Made by a program: the position numbers and the translations under genes
Notes under the pieces: generated by a model
What the model was told of the DNA's origin: nothing
Database searches by the model: none
Seen by the model: only the letters and a program-made list of their open reading frames with translations
NCBI GenBank assembly: GCA_013397935.1
Contig: VZRN01006818.1
Location: 6,100,080 to 6,164,079 of the forward strand
Direction: 5' to 3'
From: Dasyornis broadbenti
Lineage: Eukaryota > Chordata > Aves > Passeriformes > Dasyornithidae
DNA: 64,000 bases
Part shown: positions 13,301-24,246 of the stretch, piece by piece
Numbering within the stretch: the first letter of the stretch is position 1
Layout of the letters: every line of letters starts with the position of its first letter

Positions 13301-16300
13301 AAAGAACATGTTTCGTTAGTAGTTACCTTGCCTCTCTTGACGTGGGCTGTTAGGCTCAGAACTGACCTTCCTTCTGTTTGCTTCACAGGGCTGTGCACTG
13401 TTAAATGAAGCGTGACGTGTAAACCTTTGCTTTCCAGTAGCACAGGTTTGGTACTGGGCACAGGCTCCTCTCTGTGTCCCCGGCAGAGGATCTGATGCTG
13501 GGCTGTGCCCTCTCAGCTCATCTGTAGGGATATAATTTTGTACAACAGTCCTTCAGGCTCATCAGTTGGGCTTCTGCCATACTACCAAATGGCATTAAGG
13601 GAAGAGGCAACCTCTGCATTATCTCAAACCCCACAGCACTGAAACAAACCTAGAACTCAGTAAGCACCAGTAGACAAGGACTTCCCTCCTATCCATTCCA
13701 TAGCAGCTGCAGCAGCAGCAGCTACATTCTAGTGTGCTAGCCAGGAGGAGAAAGGCTACTAAGATGGTATTAACATTATCCTTCACTTTTGCTTGTTCCT
13801 GGGACTGTCCTTACGCAAATATCAAAGCCAAAGGGCTTCCCTTTGCTCTGGCTTCTAGCCAAGGAGCATCAGCTTACAGAGATGCTCTGTCCCACTACCT
13901 CATTCTTTGTAGACAAAGCTTTTGTAAAAGGGGCCATGTGCAAGAAACAGCCCTGCTCTACCTTAGTAAGTCCCCTTACAAAGAAAATGTCTCACTGTAT
14001 AATTATGGAATCATCGACATTTTGCAAAGCAGAAAAGCTGTGGACCCAGATTTGGAGATGTCAGTACTATCTGCCATTGCTCTACAATTCATAGTTATGC
14101 ATAAAGTTGTCTAAGTCAGTGTAAAAATGTCCTTCAACATCCCTCCACAGATCCAAAGTCTTTCAAGGGTAAATGCTGAGCTGGCAGCAGTAAATAATCA
14201 CAGGGTACACAATGAATACTGAGCCATTCTTTACACACAGAAAGCAACCTTGTATCACTTGGGAAAGGACTGTCAAAGCAAAAAGAAAATAAATACAAGC
14301 CACACAAGTTACCAGTCTTTCCAGGGAATTCCACAGGCCCAATCCACTTGAAAGCTGGTTTGCGTCCTCGTTCCTCTGTGACATGAACTTTCTTGATCAA
14401 GCCTAGGCTGGTGAGAACGTTGGCGATATCGTACAGTCTTCGTACCTTTGCTAACAAGAAGAAGAAGAAGAAGAGAGTCAGGTTTACAGTGCATACAGGA
14501 CGTATTCATGTGCTAATTTCATTCCAAAATATCACCACAGCTTTCATAGATGAGGTGGGCAAAATCAAAGTGGGATGGACTTAGGCCATCTCCTGTGAAG
14601 CCTGCCATGCCAGTTCCCTCCTGATTGTCACTGCTACTTTATATCTTAGCTGCTCAGGTTTAAACTCATCTACCTCATTTTGATGGAGATTAGGGAATGA
14701 TCACATCATCAATTTGCCCAGTAAAGGCAAGTACCTCTATGTGGGTAAAGACAAGCTGGGGCAAGAGGCACAAGAGTGCACAGCTGATCACAAGAGGACA
14801 CATATCTATAATTTTAAAAAATGTGACATACTCAGAAAAATCTCTGTGACTGTAGTACATAACATCTTTGAGCTGACTATGATACTCACATATTGCCCAG
14901 CTAAACTCCTCACAATCCTCCTGATATTTGGGGTAGAATTTTAAGACTGAAGTTGCAAGTACTTTATTTTAGAAGTACTTTAAAGACTTACAACTCTTTA
15001 TCTTAGCAGACTTATTTACTAATGCTGAGTTTTCCCATCTTGTCCACGGGATTGAAGTACTAATCCTCACTAACTGAAAGCAAACCCTGCCATCCAGCTG
15101 TAAAGATTTCTGGAGTAAAAAGGAGAAGTAACATATTTCTACAGAGAGAAAATTATTTCCACTAAATTAAACATGTTTCAGTTCTGGAACATTATTCAGA
15201 GCAGTACAGGAAAGAGAGTTTAAGTATGAAAAGAAAAATTCAATAACAACAACAAAAATCTTCTTCTTTATTCTGAAGGTAAACTTGGGAGATAATTGTC
15301 AAAGTGACTCTTCCCCACACCAAGCTCTGTTTTCATAAATAGGCATTTGCAATTTAAAAAACCCCAGACCACAGTTCAAGAAAAGATTCATGAATTGCTT
15401 TTGCTGTTACCTACTGGTGCCTGTTTGGTGTCAGTCCAAACATGCCCCCCGTTTTCTTTACTCACTGACTGGTTGATTTGCCTCTCATTAGCCATCTTAC
15501 TTTTAAATTTGCTGTGGTCCACTGTATCCTGGGTTTCTTCTATCAGTATCTTTGCTGCGATGTCCAGAGTGACTATCTTGGTCTTGGAGACAAGGAACAG
15601 CATGACAAACTTTTGGCTCATAATCCGCAATGACTTGTCCTTTCTGCTGTTTGCAGATGCTGTGTTACAAATAATACCCAAGCCTCTTAGCATATGCCAT
15701 CCATCACAGCCAGAGAACTAGTAAATATGTTTCTCACACACAAAAGGAGTAAAGTATTTCCTTCTCAGGAAGCAGAAATTTATCGAAAGGCAGCGAATAA
15801 CTGAGTAATGTAGACAGGAGTCTCTCTTCAAAGGGCAATAAAAATTAAAACTTGCAGAAATAGCTTTTGGAAAGTGAAATTCCAAAACTGATTCTATGTT
15901 ACTTTACACAGTTTTGTGCCATTACAATTTTGTGACTCTAACAGACTTTGTAACTTAAAACCATTCTGTGTTATATGGGCAACATGCAAACAGTGGACAA
16001 ATGAAGATGGTGCTTTCTGTCAGGATAAAGCATTTATTGTCAGATACAGGTGGGAAAAGAACTGGATTGTCCAGCAGAAGTTCCTGCCAGTCTGTAGGAC
16101 AGAGGGAAAAATCTGTCTTGAGACCTATGTTAGGGACAGGACAGAAGGAAGAATTCTGTCCCCTCCATGGTGAATTCATCACCCTTTAGCAAAGAATAAC
16201 TTTTCAATATTTAATTTAAAAGCAAAGCACGGGAATAAGTGACATAATAAACTGGAGAGAGACTTGTGTTTGTGTGTCATCACATATTTAGTATTTATCT

Positions 16301-19300
16301 TACCAGAGATGCAATCTGGTTCTGAGAAGTCCAGCAATGGTCTGTCTTGAGAATCTGGAATAGTTTCTTTTTTCTGTTCTCCAAATTTATACTCTGAGTC
16401 CTGCTCCTTGTGCTGGAAGGTCATTAGCTCTCCATACTGCAGCTCTCCTGCTTCCTGAAGCATCTTCAGAGTTTGGCTGAGGTTGTGCCGGCCATGCCAG
16501 CAGTACTGGTTCTTGGCCACACGGCTCACCAATTGCAATGACTCCAGGACGTTCACGATATCATAAATTCGTCTCCGCTCAACTCCTGTTTGGGAAGTGG
16601 GGGGGAACAGATAAAAATGACATAGATGCTCCACTTAGTTCAGCAGAAGCAAACAGAAAACAGGTTGTTCGTTAATAGACATTTTTCATTGTTCCCATGG
16701 ATACATTCCATTAGATACATCTTTATTTGCACAGTGAAGATCTGACTTACGTGTGGCCAGCTTCATTGTACGCTGCTCTTTGTCAATCCTCCTAACTTCC
16801 AGCCCAGCCATGGCTTCAGCTTAAAGCACCAACACTATGTTTAGAACAGATTGCAGTCTGCCAGCCCCATTCACTCAGGCTTACCCAGACTGCCCCAAGG
16901 TTTTCAGAGCATTTTGGCCCTTGCTGACAAAGAGCTTCAAAACTCAGACATGTACCTGTACACAAGCCTGTGTGTAACAGAGGGCAGGAAAGGGTCTGCC
17001 ACAGTTTAGAGATAAAAGCCCCCTCATACAGGAACCAGTGGGAGTGCAGTCCTCCACTTGCATTTCCCGTGGCACAATTAGTTTTACTTGCTAAGCAAGT
17101 GCCAAGTAAAGGGGCATCAAAAGCTTCACAAGGTGCAAAGCAATGTAGAATGAGACCTACTGTTCCCAAATGCAACAGAAATGAATCATTGGTGCTGGCT
17201 GGCTTACACCTACAGGAAATTTATGAAATATGCCCAGGTGGACTTCAGTCTGACTGATGTGAGCAAGGTTGGAGACTGAATATGAACAGGTTGGTGGCCA
17301 TGCTCGCTGTCCTGAGTACTTGTGTCCAGTGCTATTTGAAGCATGGGTGTTATATATAACACAGTCTACTATATGCTGGTGGCATCATCTGCACCAAAAA
17401 TCCTCTAACAGCTAACATCAGCTGAGCAGAACAAGTGCTGGTTAGGGGGAAAGGTTTCGAAAGTCTTCCCTGTGTGAGGCAAGGCCTTAATGCACCTTTT
17501 TACCCATTTAAAGAATAGGGGTACTTACCAGCCTCAAACACATATTAGGTGAAACAATTCAGGAGTATTTCCAAGAATGAAACATACTCCAGAAAACATA
17601 CTCCAGAAACATACTCCAGAAAAACAAGAGTGCTACATGTATTTTGCTGTCTGTCAGGCAGCAGCAGTATAGCCCCTTTCCCTTTGTGACCTTCCACAGG
17701 TCTTCGAGAACAAAGCAATTACATTTGTAGCAAAAGCTGTATCCCAGATATCATTTGTTATATCGAGAGCAGCAACACCAGCAGTGAGTAGTTTTGTGGT
17801 CATTGAACCAAATGGATACAAGCTAGGAAGGGAAAACCGAAGGCAGAGGGACAATCCACAACCTTTCCCCTCCTGGGAGGTAAAGTTTCTAACAGTGAGT
17901 TTTAAAAGAAAGTTTCTATTATTTAGGAAAGCAAGGTAATGCCACTCCCAACACAGAATAAAGCATTCTTCATGTTCAGCTGTATAAGGTCGGAGCATGA
18001 CCATCTCATGCAAACACATAAAGGAGTAACTGCAAAATCTAAAAGAACAATTAATTTAAAAAATAATTTACCTATTTATGTAATCTGCATTCTGTCTTAT
18101 TTCCAATTCACATCACCAAGGCAAATAAATGGATATTTCAAGGCCATTCTTAACAGAGTCACAGAAGACATCATTCTTCTGTTCCTTTTCTATCCAAAAC
18201 ATACAAATTTCATTTTTGCTACATCTTTTCTGTTAATACTTGAGTTCTAAATGTAGATACAAGATTTATTTAGTTTAAGTCCAATTTTGTAAAGTCCTTC
18301 CTAGCTAAGAAACAACCTCTCCAAGGACCTGGATATTTTGGTTATTAGTGTGGCCTGGCTGATTCCTCTCGCCCAAGTTTTATTACTTCTTGCAAATATT
18401 TCATTCATCTTTTAACTAAAACCAAACTTAACAGCAGAACCAGCAAATGGGCTACACAATACCTGCTTGCCACCTCCAGTAAAAGACATTTCCTCATGGT
18501 CCTCCTGCAGTTCTCCCAGTACCTTCCTGTCACAAGACGATTATTTAAAGCTAAGGAACCCTGGATGAACCACGAGATCTTGGAAGATATGACGTCAAAC
18601 ATGTTCAGAAGTCGACAGTAAACACAACTGATCTCGTACACATACTAGGTTGCAATCGTTTCCCCAAATGTTTGATTTTGACAAAATTTGTTGTTTGTAA
18701 GTCCTCCTTCAGAGGGTTTGTAAATCCTAACTCCTTCAGTGTTCAACGAATTGAATATTTAAGAAAGCAACCGAGTTGATAAACAGCTGGAGGCAATATC
18801 TGTCTAGTAAAAAGTACAGAAAGTCAGATTCCAAAATGGTAGTGTTACCAAACAACAAAGACACTGAGGAATATTAGGCATTTCCAACTCTTGGTTAGTA
18901 TGATTGGAAGAGCACCCAGACCCTGGGAAAGACAGATCTTGAATAGAGTCTGTTAGAATAAGGTCTTTCGAAGGCCCACCTGTTAGGTTATCCCAGGTGA
19001 TCAGTTACCCCAGTTTTGCAGATATACATACCAAGAATTGAAGCCACTTCATCCAAAGAAATAGTAGTTTTCTCCGTTGACAATGGATAATTTGGATAGC
19101 GAGCTAGAAACTTTTGACACAAGAGTCCTAAGCTTTTCTGTTTTCTGCTGGGTCTCTGCTTTTCAAATTCATCGACCGTGCTGTCATCTACTATATCATA
19201 CTGTTAAAAAATAAACGTTAACGCTTTAGTGCAGAGCTTTTAAAAGCAAGACATAGTCAAGTGAGACATATTTCAGATGTTACCAATATTTAAGATCAGA

Positions 19301-22300
19301 TTTTCCAAATAAGAAATAAACCATGGACTCCTTGCAAGCACAGAGCATTTGGCTAGCACAATTGCAAGCTCTTCTTATTTCATCACTCAAGATATCTACA
19401 GAAAAACTCTAATCTGCATGATCATGAAATAATGGTCATGCATAAGAAAAAAAACCAGTAAGACCAAACACCCAAAACTAGTAGATGATAAGATCGTACT
19501 TGGAAAAAATAACTCTTTTGGAAAGAAGGAAGAACATGCCCTCAAGAGCTTCTGGATCCAATAAACCAGAAGATGCAGAAGCCATCAAAAAGTTCCTGCA
19601 ATATCTCTTTCAAAAGATTTTGATGCCCTTTACAGTGACTCTAAAGTGTTTTTACAGTGACACTTTAAGAAACTGGTGGTTGGGGAAGGGGTGGGGCATG
19701 ATGCTCAGAGACTATAAAGGTGCTACTCAGTCTTTGAACGTTAAACTCAGTCAAGATGTTAGCTTAAGCAATTCTGTAGGGTTGTCTGAATGTGGTCTTT
19801 CTGTCCCTGCACTGGGAAAAAACAGAGAAACCAGCAAAACTGTGATGGCAAGAATGTATGAAGAGGTATGTTTATTTATCACAAAATGAGAGTGATGGAA
19901 GACTTTTTTGCACTGGTAACTCTGAGTTTCCTTCTGTGTAAGAAAAAGGAAAATAAATCTTGCCCTCTGGCAAAGAAAAGCTGAAGGTAGTGGCAGCTGT
20001 TGAAACCCACCTTTCCTTTCTTATGGAATCTTAAACTGTCCTTTGCTAGTTGTAACTAAGTAACCTTGTGGCAGGCATGGAAATAGCAGTATTCTTACTC
20101 TAACACTTCTACTTCTTTTGCACGTTACCTTTCTAAATGGAGAAAATTATTAAATATAAGTTTTATTAACTAGAAAGTATTTGAACACTTTATAGTGGCC
20201 ACCCTAAAAATGCTGTGTGATCTTAACAAGTCTGGAGTGATAATGAACTAACCTTTATTATCAACTATTTTTTACTTACTGGACACTATGTTAGGAATGA
20301 TCTTTAGAGAACTGTTTGCTTCATTATGACTAAGAAAATTGTAGAATTTTCTACACTACAGATGCTACTGCACTTGCTGTAAAAACTACATGTTTAGAGT
20401 GATTTGTACCTATCAAATGATGCTTTCTCAGCAGGACCCACAACTATTTTTCTGTTGCGGAAATCACCAGGGAAGGATATCCTACAAGAAATAATCCAGG
20501 AGAGGAAAAGCGGTGGTTGGAACAACAACAAAAAAAAAAAAGCATGAAGGAAGAAAACCGTAATGATGCTTACTACAATTTGATGTCATTCTCTCCAGGG
20601 ACAGACTTCCTAAAGTGAGGACAGGCATCAACCCCTGCATGGCCTGAGTCTTGTGAAGTAAAAATCTTAATGCTTGACCTTGCCTTCTGACCACTAATTT
20701 GGGGGCTGGGGTGGAAAGTGGGAGAAAAGGTCTCAGCTGACCACTTTGCAGCACTGATGCAGACGAGGTATAAGATTTGAAAAGCATGTTCTTACACTGT
20801 CAAATTTATTTATGAAAATGATGCTTGTTTAAAACAGATCTGGCGATTTTCTTTCTAACACGGTTCAGAAGTTATTCAGTTGGGGAAAATCAAACACTTA
20901 AGCCGTACTTCCTTCACTGTCATTTTAAGTAATATTCAGGCTCTTGAAGGGATCTCAGGTCAGTTACTAGTAAGACATTTACCTTTAGTCTTTGGAAGTC
21001 CTACTGCTCAGCCAGTGCTGTGCAGGCAACTGTCCTTGGGAATGCATTACAATTATGCAGCTTTCCATAGGGAGCAAAGGACTAGTTGGAAGAAAACTGA
21101 GAGGCAACTTAAGGAAGGTGTGAGTTCTAACTGAACATGAGGCAATCATGTTCTGAGTCTCACCTGTAATGAATCAGGTGTGTCACTCTGCTCACTGTTT
21201 TCTATGGGTCTGAAGAGTTCTTTCTTCTTTTCCCTGTCCCTCATGTCAGGACTAGCAGCACTAATAAGCATCTTCAGGTTAGCAGTAGGAGTCCAGGGAT
21301 CAGGCTGAGGTCTGTCAATGATCTTAACAGGTGTAATTGGATTTCTTTCCGGTGTGCAGCCTTTTTGCTTCGATAAATCAATTGGTTCATTCTTAATGGG
21401 AGTCTTTGGGGCCATCCTGGATCGATCAAATATGTTTTCCTATTAAAAACAAAGTTCTTTAGACACAAGAGGGAAAAGAACCATTCCATCAATCAATTTG
21501 ATGATTCTTATGAAGGTAATTTTACTGACTTGTGCCTTGGCACTCATAGCTATATTTAGCACAGTTCTGCCTTTGTTGGGAGAGTTAAAATATTCTATAT
21601 GCTGCTATACTGGAGGAAGTATATATGAGATACTGCCTTGAAATACACAACCTGAGGTCAACCAGTTCAACTTGTGGCCTATTAAGCTTTTAAACTCTGA
21701 CTGTTGTTACAAGACAGCGTTGCCCACAAACATAAATCACCAAATTGCAGTGAAACTGAAATCATGCATTGGTCATATTACACTTAGCAAGAAAGCACAG
21801 TTCTGTTTGAAGCGTCCCAGATTAAAAGCCATGCTGGGGATGCCCCTCAAACTAAAGTGGATGTAACCTCATGTGCAAGCAAGGCAAGTTTTGCATCTGC
21901 ACTGTCTGCTGCTTAAAGCAACTAAGAAAAAAATCTCCATAACTGTTCCTTGACTGCAGCTAAGAGCTGCTAGAAGGAAAAGTCCAATTCATCAGCTGAT
22001 TTTTATCGTGTCTTGAATGAAGCTCAACTCCTTCCAGTCCCTAGCTGCCATCGAACTTTTTTCATATTCAGTCTTTGGATCCAGTTGTACCCCATTCTCT
22101 CACTGCAAGAATTATCACTACAGATGAACTCACTTTAAGGGACTGACAGAAGGAAGCATTAGTGGTATCCTCAATGCTATGTATTTTATTTTGTGCTGCA
22201 AGAAATCCAATTCAGAAATGGAATAAAAGTCTGAAACAAAATATTATTTTATACTGGTTTACTGCAAGAACTTCCTTAAGTTTTGCCTCTTACTTGGAGT

Positions 22301-24081
22301 AATTTAACTATTCTGTAGCTGAAATAGATATTTAAATAGGTGATGCCAAAGGTCATCCTAACAGGCACAGTCTAGACGGAAAGCAGAAAAAGGTTCTAGT
22401 AACAACAGAAACTGGCTTTTACTAGGAGCAGTTTTGTAGCATTCAGACTGGCAACAAATTTGGCACATCAACAGCATTGTGCCCTGTGCACTGATGAACA
22501 CTTCTGCATACATTCACCTATGAATTACCCAAAATGATGTAATAAATACATCTCCTTTTTTAAAACTAACAGTCAGCCAGTTGTAACATACTACACTGTG
22601 ATAAACAAGGGTCAATTTAGAGACCGTGGTACTCTTTGGAATATGTATTTAGTGTTGGCACTCAATATTTTCTTACAATTCCACATTTGGCAGTGAATCA
22701 ACCCTTAAGTAATGGAGAAAGTCTGTCTTTCCCTGAAGTTCCTGTTCATTATGGCCGGTGGTAATGGAACTGCAGAGAGGGAAGCTGAAGCAACTTGCTG
22801 TTTCAGTACCTCAATTTTTCATATTTGTGCAAATACCACAATGAAAAAAGTAGTGGCTCTACATGAGAAGCACATGAGACTGTCCTTGCAGATCTTTATT
22901 TCCTACTATCAGATTTTTATTTTCTACTATCATAACTACCTACTAAGGTAAGAAACACTTTTACCTTCTCTCCCCTTTTCCAGCAGCTGCAATACTCTGT
23001 GAAGTGCTACCTGTATTGCGCAAAACTGCAAGGGCGGTTGGTAGAAGTATGAGACAGAGGACAGGAAAGGCCAGCTTGATGACCTTAGCGTGTAAGCAGG
23101 AATGGAAACAAATCTCTGAGTTAACAGGAGTGGAATCTGGTAAGAATGGTGTGATTTCTAGAGGACTCAGATTGAGCATGGGCAACAGGTCATGGATTGC
23201 ATCTCGTTCAGGAGACATTACTGAGCAAGGTTATGCCCAAGGCTACCTATGCTCTCTCCTGGCTGGCGAGGCAGTAGGGAAGCAATGAGCTTGTTCCTTG
23301 CTGAGTGGCCCTGCTTAGCCTCTTGACTCGAGAACAGCACTTTATGAATACAGACCAGAAGGCAAGCGTAGTGGACATTATCCATCAGCACGCTCAAACT
23401 GCTGCTAAATATCAGGACTATACTATTCCTATGCCAAGTTGGGCTTGGGAATAGACCTTTACCTTTAGAACCATGAGTCTCTACAAGAGCCCTCTCCACC
23501 TTACCACACGGTAGCCATTGGGATACTTGCGATCACTGAGTTTTAGTCAGGTGAGAGCTAAAAAGCGTTTCCCTGTGTGTAGTGTCACAGTGCAATCACT
23601 TCACTGACTGACAAGGCTGGCATGACTCGGGGTTCTTTCACTGGATTATCTCTTTATCTTATGGGTAGCGCTGGACACCCCAGTGCTCCAAGTGCTCACA
23701 GGTAAGATGCTGCTGTACAGACTAACAGTGCAGAGCAGGTCCGATGGGCAGCACCTCAAACCTTTGCACCGTTGCCCACGGGAGCCACAGCAGCACGATC
23801 CAGGGCCCGACCCCCGTCCAAGCCCCCCGGGTGGCGGCCCTGCATTCGCGGGGCTGGGGCTCTGCGGCGCCCGCAGCTCTCGCATTCCTCCCTCCCTCTT
23901 TCCTCTCCTCCCCGCACCGGTCCGGGGCTCCGCACAACGCGTGCAGAGAACGCGCGGCTCCGAACTGGCCCGGCCCCCCTCACCGGGCGCTCCCGCTCAC
24001 CTTCTGGGCCGCCTCTGTTCGGCCCCGCCGCCCCGGCCGGGCGCTCGCCAGGTCCCGCAGCGCCAGGACGCTCACCTCCAT
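7214..24081 (-). CDS. E2F7: E2F7, atypical E2F transcriptional repressor (12 coding exons, 925 aa)
   Basis: Nuclear DNA-binding repressor of E2F target genes in S/G2 phase. It binds DNA without a DP partner because it has two winged-helix domains of its own. The 12 exons (27, 92, 56+, 94, 53, 46, 65, 28, 173, 90, 142 and 58 codons) join with consistent phases into 925 residues. DBD1 spans about 142-211 ([16 protein letters not shown], then [14 protein letters not shown]). DBD2 spans about 279-361 ([16 protein letters not shown], then [13 protein letters not shown] and [13 protein letters not shown]). Near the N-terminus are a KEN box (27-29), a PIDLS CtBP-type motif (46-50) and several TP sites. 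A second KEN lies at 707-709. The C-terminus keeps the family TPKSI and [12 protein letters not shown] blocks. E2F8 is excluded: the N-terminal [16 protein letters not shown] and the DBD2 linker are E2F7-type. The gene is complete and shows no frameshift or premature stop. The start was chosen because MEV opens human E2F7 too and exon 1 ends AAG in phase with exon 2. Confidence 0.97.
8663..9087 (-). CDS. E2F7: E2F7 coding exon 11 (residues 726-867)
   Basis: Acceptor GGTTTAG, donor CAG/GTAAGG, in phase 1 and out phase 0. It is a Ser/Pro/Ala/Val-rich tail with conserved [34 protein letters not shown] and [15 protein letters not shown]. Without splicing, the frame would continue 37 codons and stop at 8549. 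Confidence 0.93.
10319..10589 (-). CDS. E2F7: E2F7 coding exon 10 (residues 636-726)
   Basis: Acceptor TGCTTAG, donor GCTG/GTAAGG, in phase 0 and out phase 1. It is poorly conserved and acidic, with a KEN motif (HISKENANQ, 707-709) at the position of the mammalian SKENES, ending QYLYVQPTA like mammalian QYLCVQSPA. It is recognised by order, phase and these anchors. Confidence 0.9.
11460..11979 (-). CDS. E2F7: E2F7 coding exon 9 (residues 462-635)
   Basis: Longest exon (520 nt), acceptor TTTGTAG, donor AAG/GTAAAG. It is a low-complexity region rich in Pro, Ser and Ala with conserved anchors [26 protein letters not shown] and DEEPAAKKQ, ending LPLSLVVPK. The PAAKK and CQKRG clusters may serve nuclear localisation (inference). 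Confidence 0.93.
12592..12676 (-). CDS. E2F7: E2F7 coding exon 8 (residues 434-462)
   Basis: Small 85-nt exon, acceptor TTTCAG, donor GG/GTAGGT, in phase 1 and out phase 2. It encodes [19 protein letters not shown] and RQKIEEDTG, matching the mammalian SLAAVYRQKIEDN block. Confidence 0.9.
13327..13521 (-). CDS. E2F7: E2F7 coding exon 7 (residues 369-434)
   Basis: Acceptor CCTACAG, donor CAAG/GTAACT, phase 1 to phase 1. The first half is divergent ([15 protein letters not shown]). The second half matches the family: [12 protein letters not shown] and [14 protein letters not shown], a serine-rich basic stretch found after DBD2 in E2F7 and E2F8. Confidence 0.9.
14313..14450 (-). CDS. E2F7: E2F7 coding exon 6 (residues 323-369, recognition helix of DBD2)
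   Basis: Acceptor TTGTTAG, donor ACTG/GTAACT, phase 1 to phase 1. It encodes [19 protein letters not shown] and [17 protein letters not shown]. Its polypyrimidine tract is a (CTT)n microsatellite. If the following intron were retained, the frame would stop at about 14134 and give a protein with both DNA-binding domains but no C-terminal half. Confidence 0.95.
14456..14473. repeat. (AAG)6 microsatellite in the exon 6 acceptor
   Basis: Six perfect AAG copies on the plus strand. On the minus strand this is (CTT)6, immediately before GTTAG, so the repeat itself is the polypyrimidine tract of E2F7 exon 6. Confidence 0.9.
15501..15659 (-). CDS. E2F7: E2F7 coding exon 5 (residues 270-322, first half of DBD2)
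   Basis: Acceptor ACACAG, donor AAAA/GTAAGA, phase 1 to phase 1. It encodes [18 protein letters not shown] and [20 protein letters not shown], the first part of the second winged-helix domain, almost identical to mammalian E2F7. Confidence 0.95.
16304..16585 (-). CDS. E2F7: E2F7 coding exon 4 (residues 176-269, recognition helix of DBD1)
   Basis: Acceptor AAACAG, donor TCTG/GTAAGA, phase 1 to phase 1. It carries [16 protein letters not shown], the DNA-reading helix with the conserved RRxYDIxNVL signature, the wing ([13 protein letters not shown]), then the inter-domain linker ending [11 protein letters not shown]. One position near the wing has C where mammals have G. Confidence 0.95.
16751..16819 (-). 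other. Candidate alternative E2F7 exon (in frame, 69 nt)
   Basis: On the minus strand, a branch-like TTCTAAAC and an AAG acceptor precede 69 open nucleotides that end at a strong donor ACAC/GTAAGT. Entry and exit phases are both 1, matching exons 3 and 4. It would insert 23 residues (core [18 protein letters not shown]) between the SIL and VERRR parts of DBD1. An internal ATG at 16811 could instead make it an alternative first exon. There is no family precedent and the polypyrimidine tract is weak, so chance is quite possible. Confidence 0.2.
17582..17622. repeat. Tandem repeat, about 14 bp x 3
   Basis: Three consecutive copies of ACATACTCCAGAAA with 13-14 bp spacing, inside E2F7 intron 3. 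I see no function. Confidence 0.85.
19032..19200 (-). CDS. E2F7: E2F7 coding exon 3 (residues 120-176, first half of DBD1)
   Basis: Acceptor TAACAG, donor CTTG/GTATGT, ends in phase 1. It encodes the acidic linker [15 protein letters not shown], then [18 protein letters not shown] and [10 protein letters not shown], the first helices of winged-helix domain 1. Residue G176 is split across the junction. Confidence 0.95.
21164..21439 (-). CDS. E2F7: E2F7 coding exon 2 (residues 28-119)
   Basis: Acceptor AATAG, donor CAG/GTGAGA, phase 0 on both sides, 92 codons. It encodes [19 protein letters not shown] and the block [18 protein letters not shown], which are near-identical to mammalian E2F7. It contains a PIDLS motif (46-50) of the kind bound by CtBP corepressors, and several TP sites suited to CDK phosphorylation. 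Confidence 0.95.
22891..22932. repeat. 21-bp tandem duplication
   Basis: Units 22891-22911 and 22912-22932 differ at two positions (both C/T). It lies in E2F7 intron 1. Confidence 0.85.
24001..24081 (-). CDS. E2F7: E2F7 coding exon 1 (residues 1-27)
   Basis: Starts [14 protein letters not shown] and ends EAAQK at AAG followed by donor GTGAGC. It is very GC-rich because it lies inside the CpG island, and most residues differ from the mammalian exon apart from MEV, a leucine pattern and the AQK end. The ATG follows GCAG directly, so it may begin an exon after a non-coding first exon, as in the 13-exon mammalian gene. Kozak context is moderate (G at +4). A second donor-like GAG/GTGAGC lies immediately after codon 2. 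Confidence 0.85.
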
Positions 24082-24246
24082 CTGCAAAGCGAGAACGGTC
24101 TTTTAGCCCGGCTCTTAAGAGGAGCCTCTCCCGTCCCCGGAGGGACGCGAGGGCAGCGCGGCTGCTCGGGGCTGCGTTCCCGGGAAAGGAGGCAGGGATG
24201 GAGGGAAGGGAGGGGGCGGGAGGCTCGGCGGGCTCGGCGCCCTCAC

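Larger units (their letters stand above)
7391..16303 (-). other. E2F7: E2F7 introns 4-11 (between exons 4 and 12)
   Basis: The eight introns are 15660-16303, 14451-15500, 13522-14312, 12677-13326, 11980-12591, 10590-11459, 9088-10318 and 7391-8662, that is 0.6-1.3 kb each. I recognise no interspersed repeat or nested gene in them. The low-complexity items seen are the AAG run at 14456-14473 and a GCA run near 13704-13722. Confidence 0.7.
16586..19031 (-). other. E2F7: E2F7 intron 3
   Basis: 2.4 kb intron splitting DBD1. It contains an imperfect tandem repeat at 17582-17622 and an in-frame 69-nt candidate exon at 16751-16819. Otherwise I see nothing recognisable. Confidence 0.75.
19201..24000 (-). 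other. E2F7: E2F7 introns 1 and 2 (flanking exon 2)
   Basis: Intron 2 is 19201-21163 and intron 1 is 21440-24000. Intron 1 rises into the CpG island at its 5' end (from about 23760). A 21-bp tandem duplication lies at 22891-22932. I recognise no repeat family or nested gene. Confidence 0.75.

Noticed and set aside
14134..14312. Continuation of the exon 6 frame into the intron
   Set aside because: A consensus donor and a phase-matched exon 7 with family motifs show this is intron; kept only as a possible retained-intron product.
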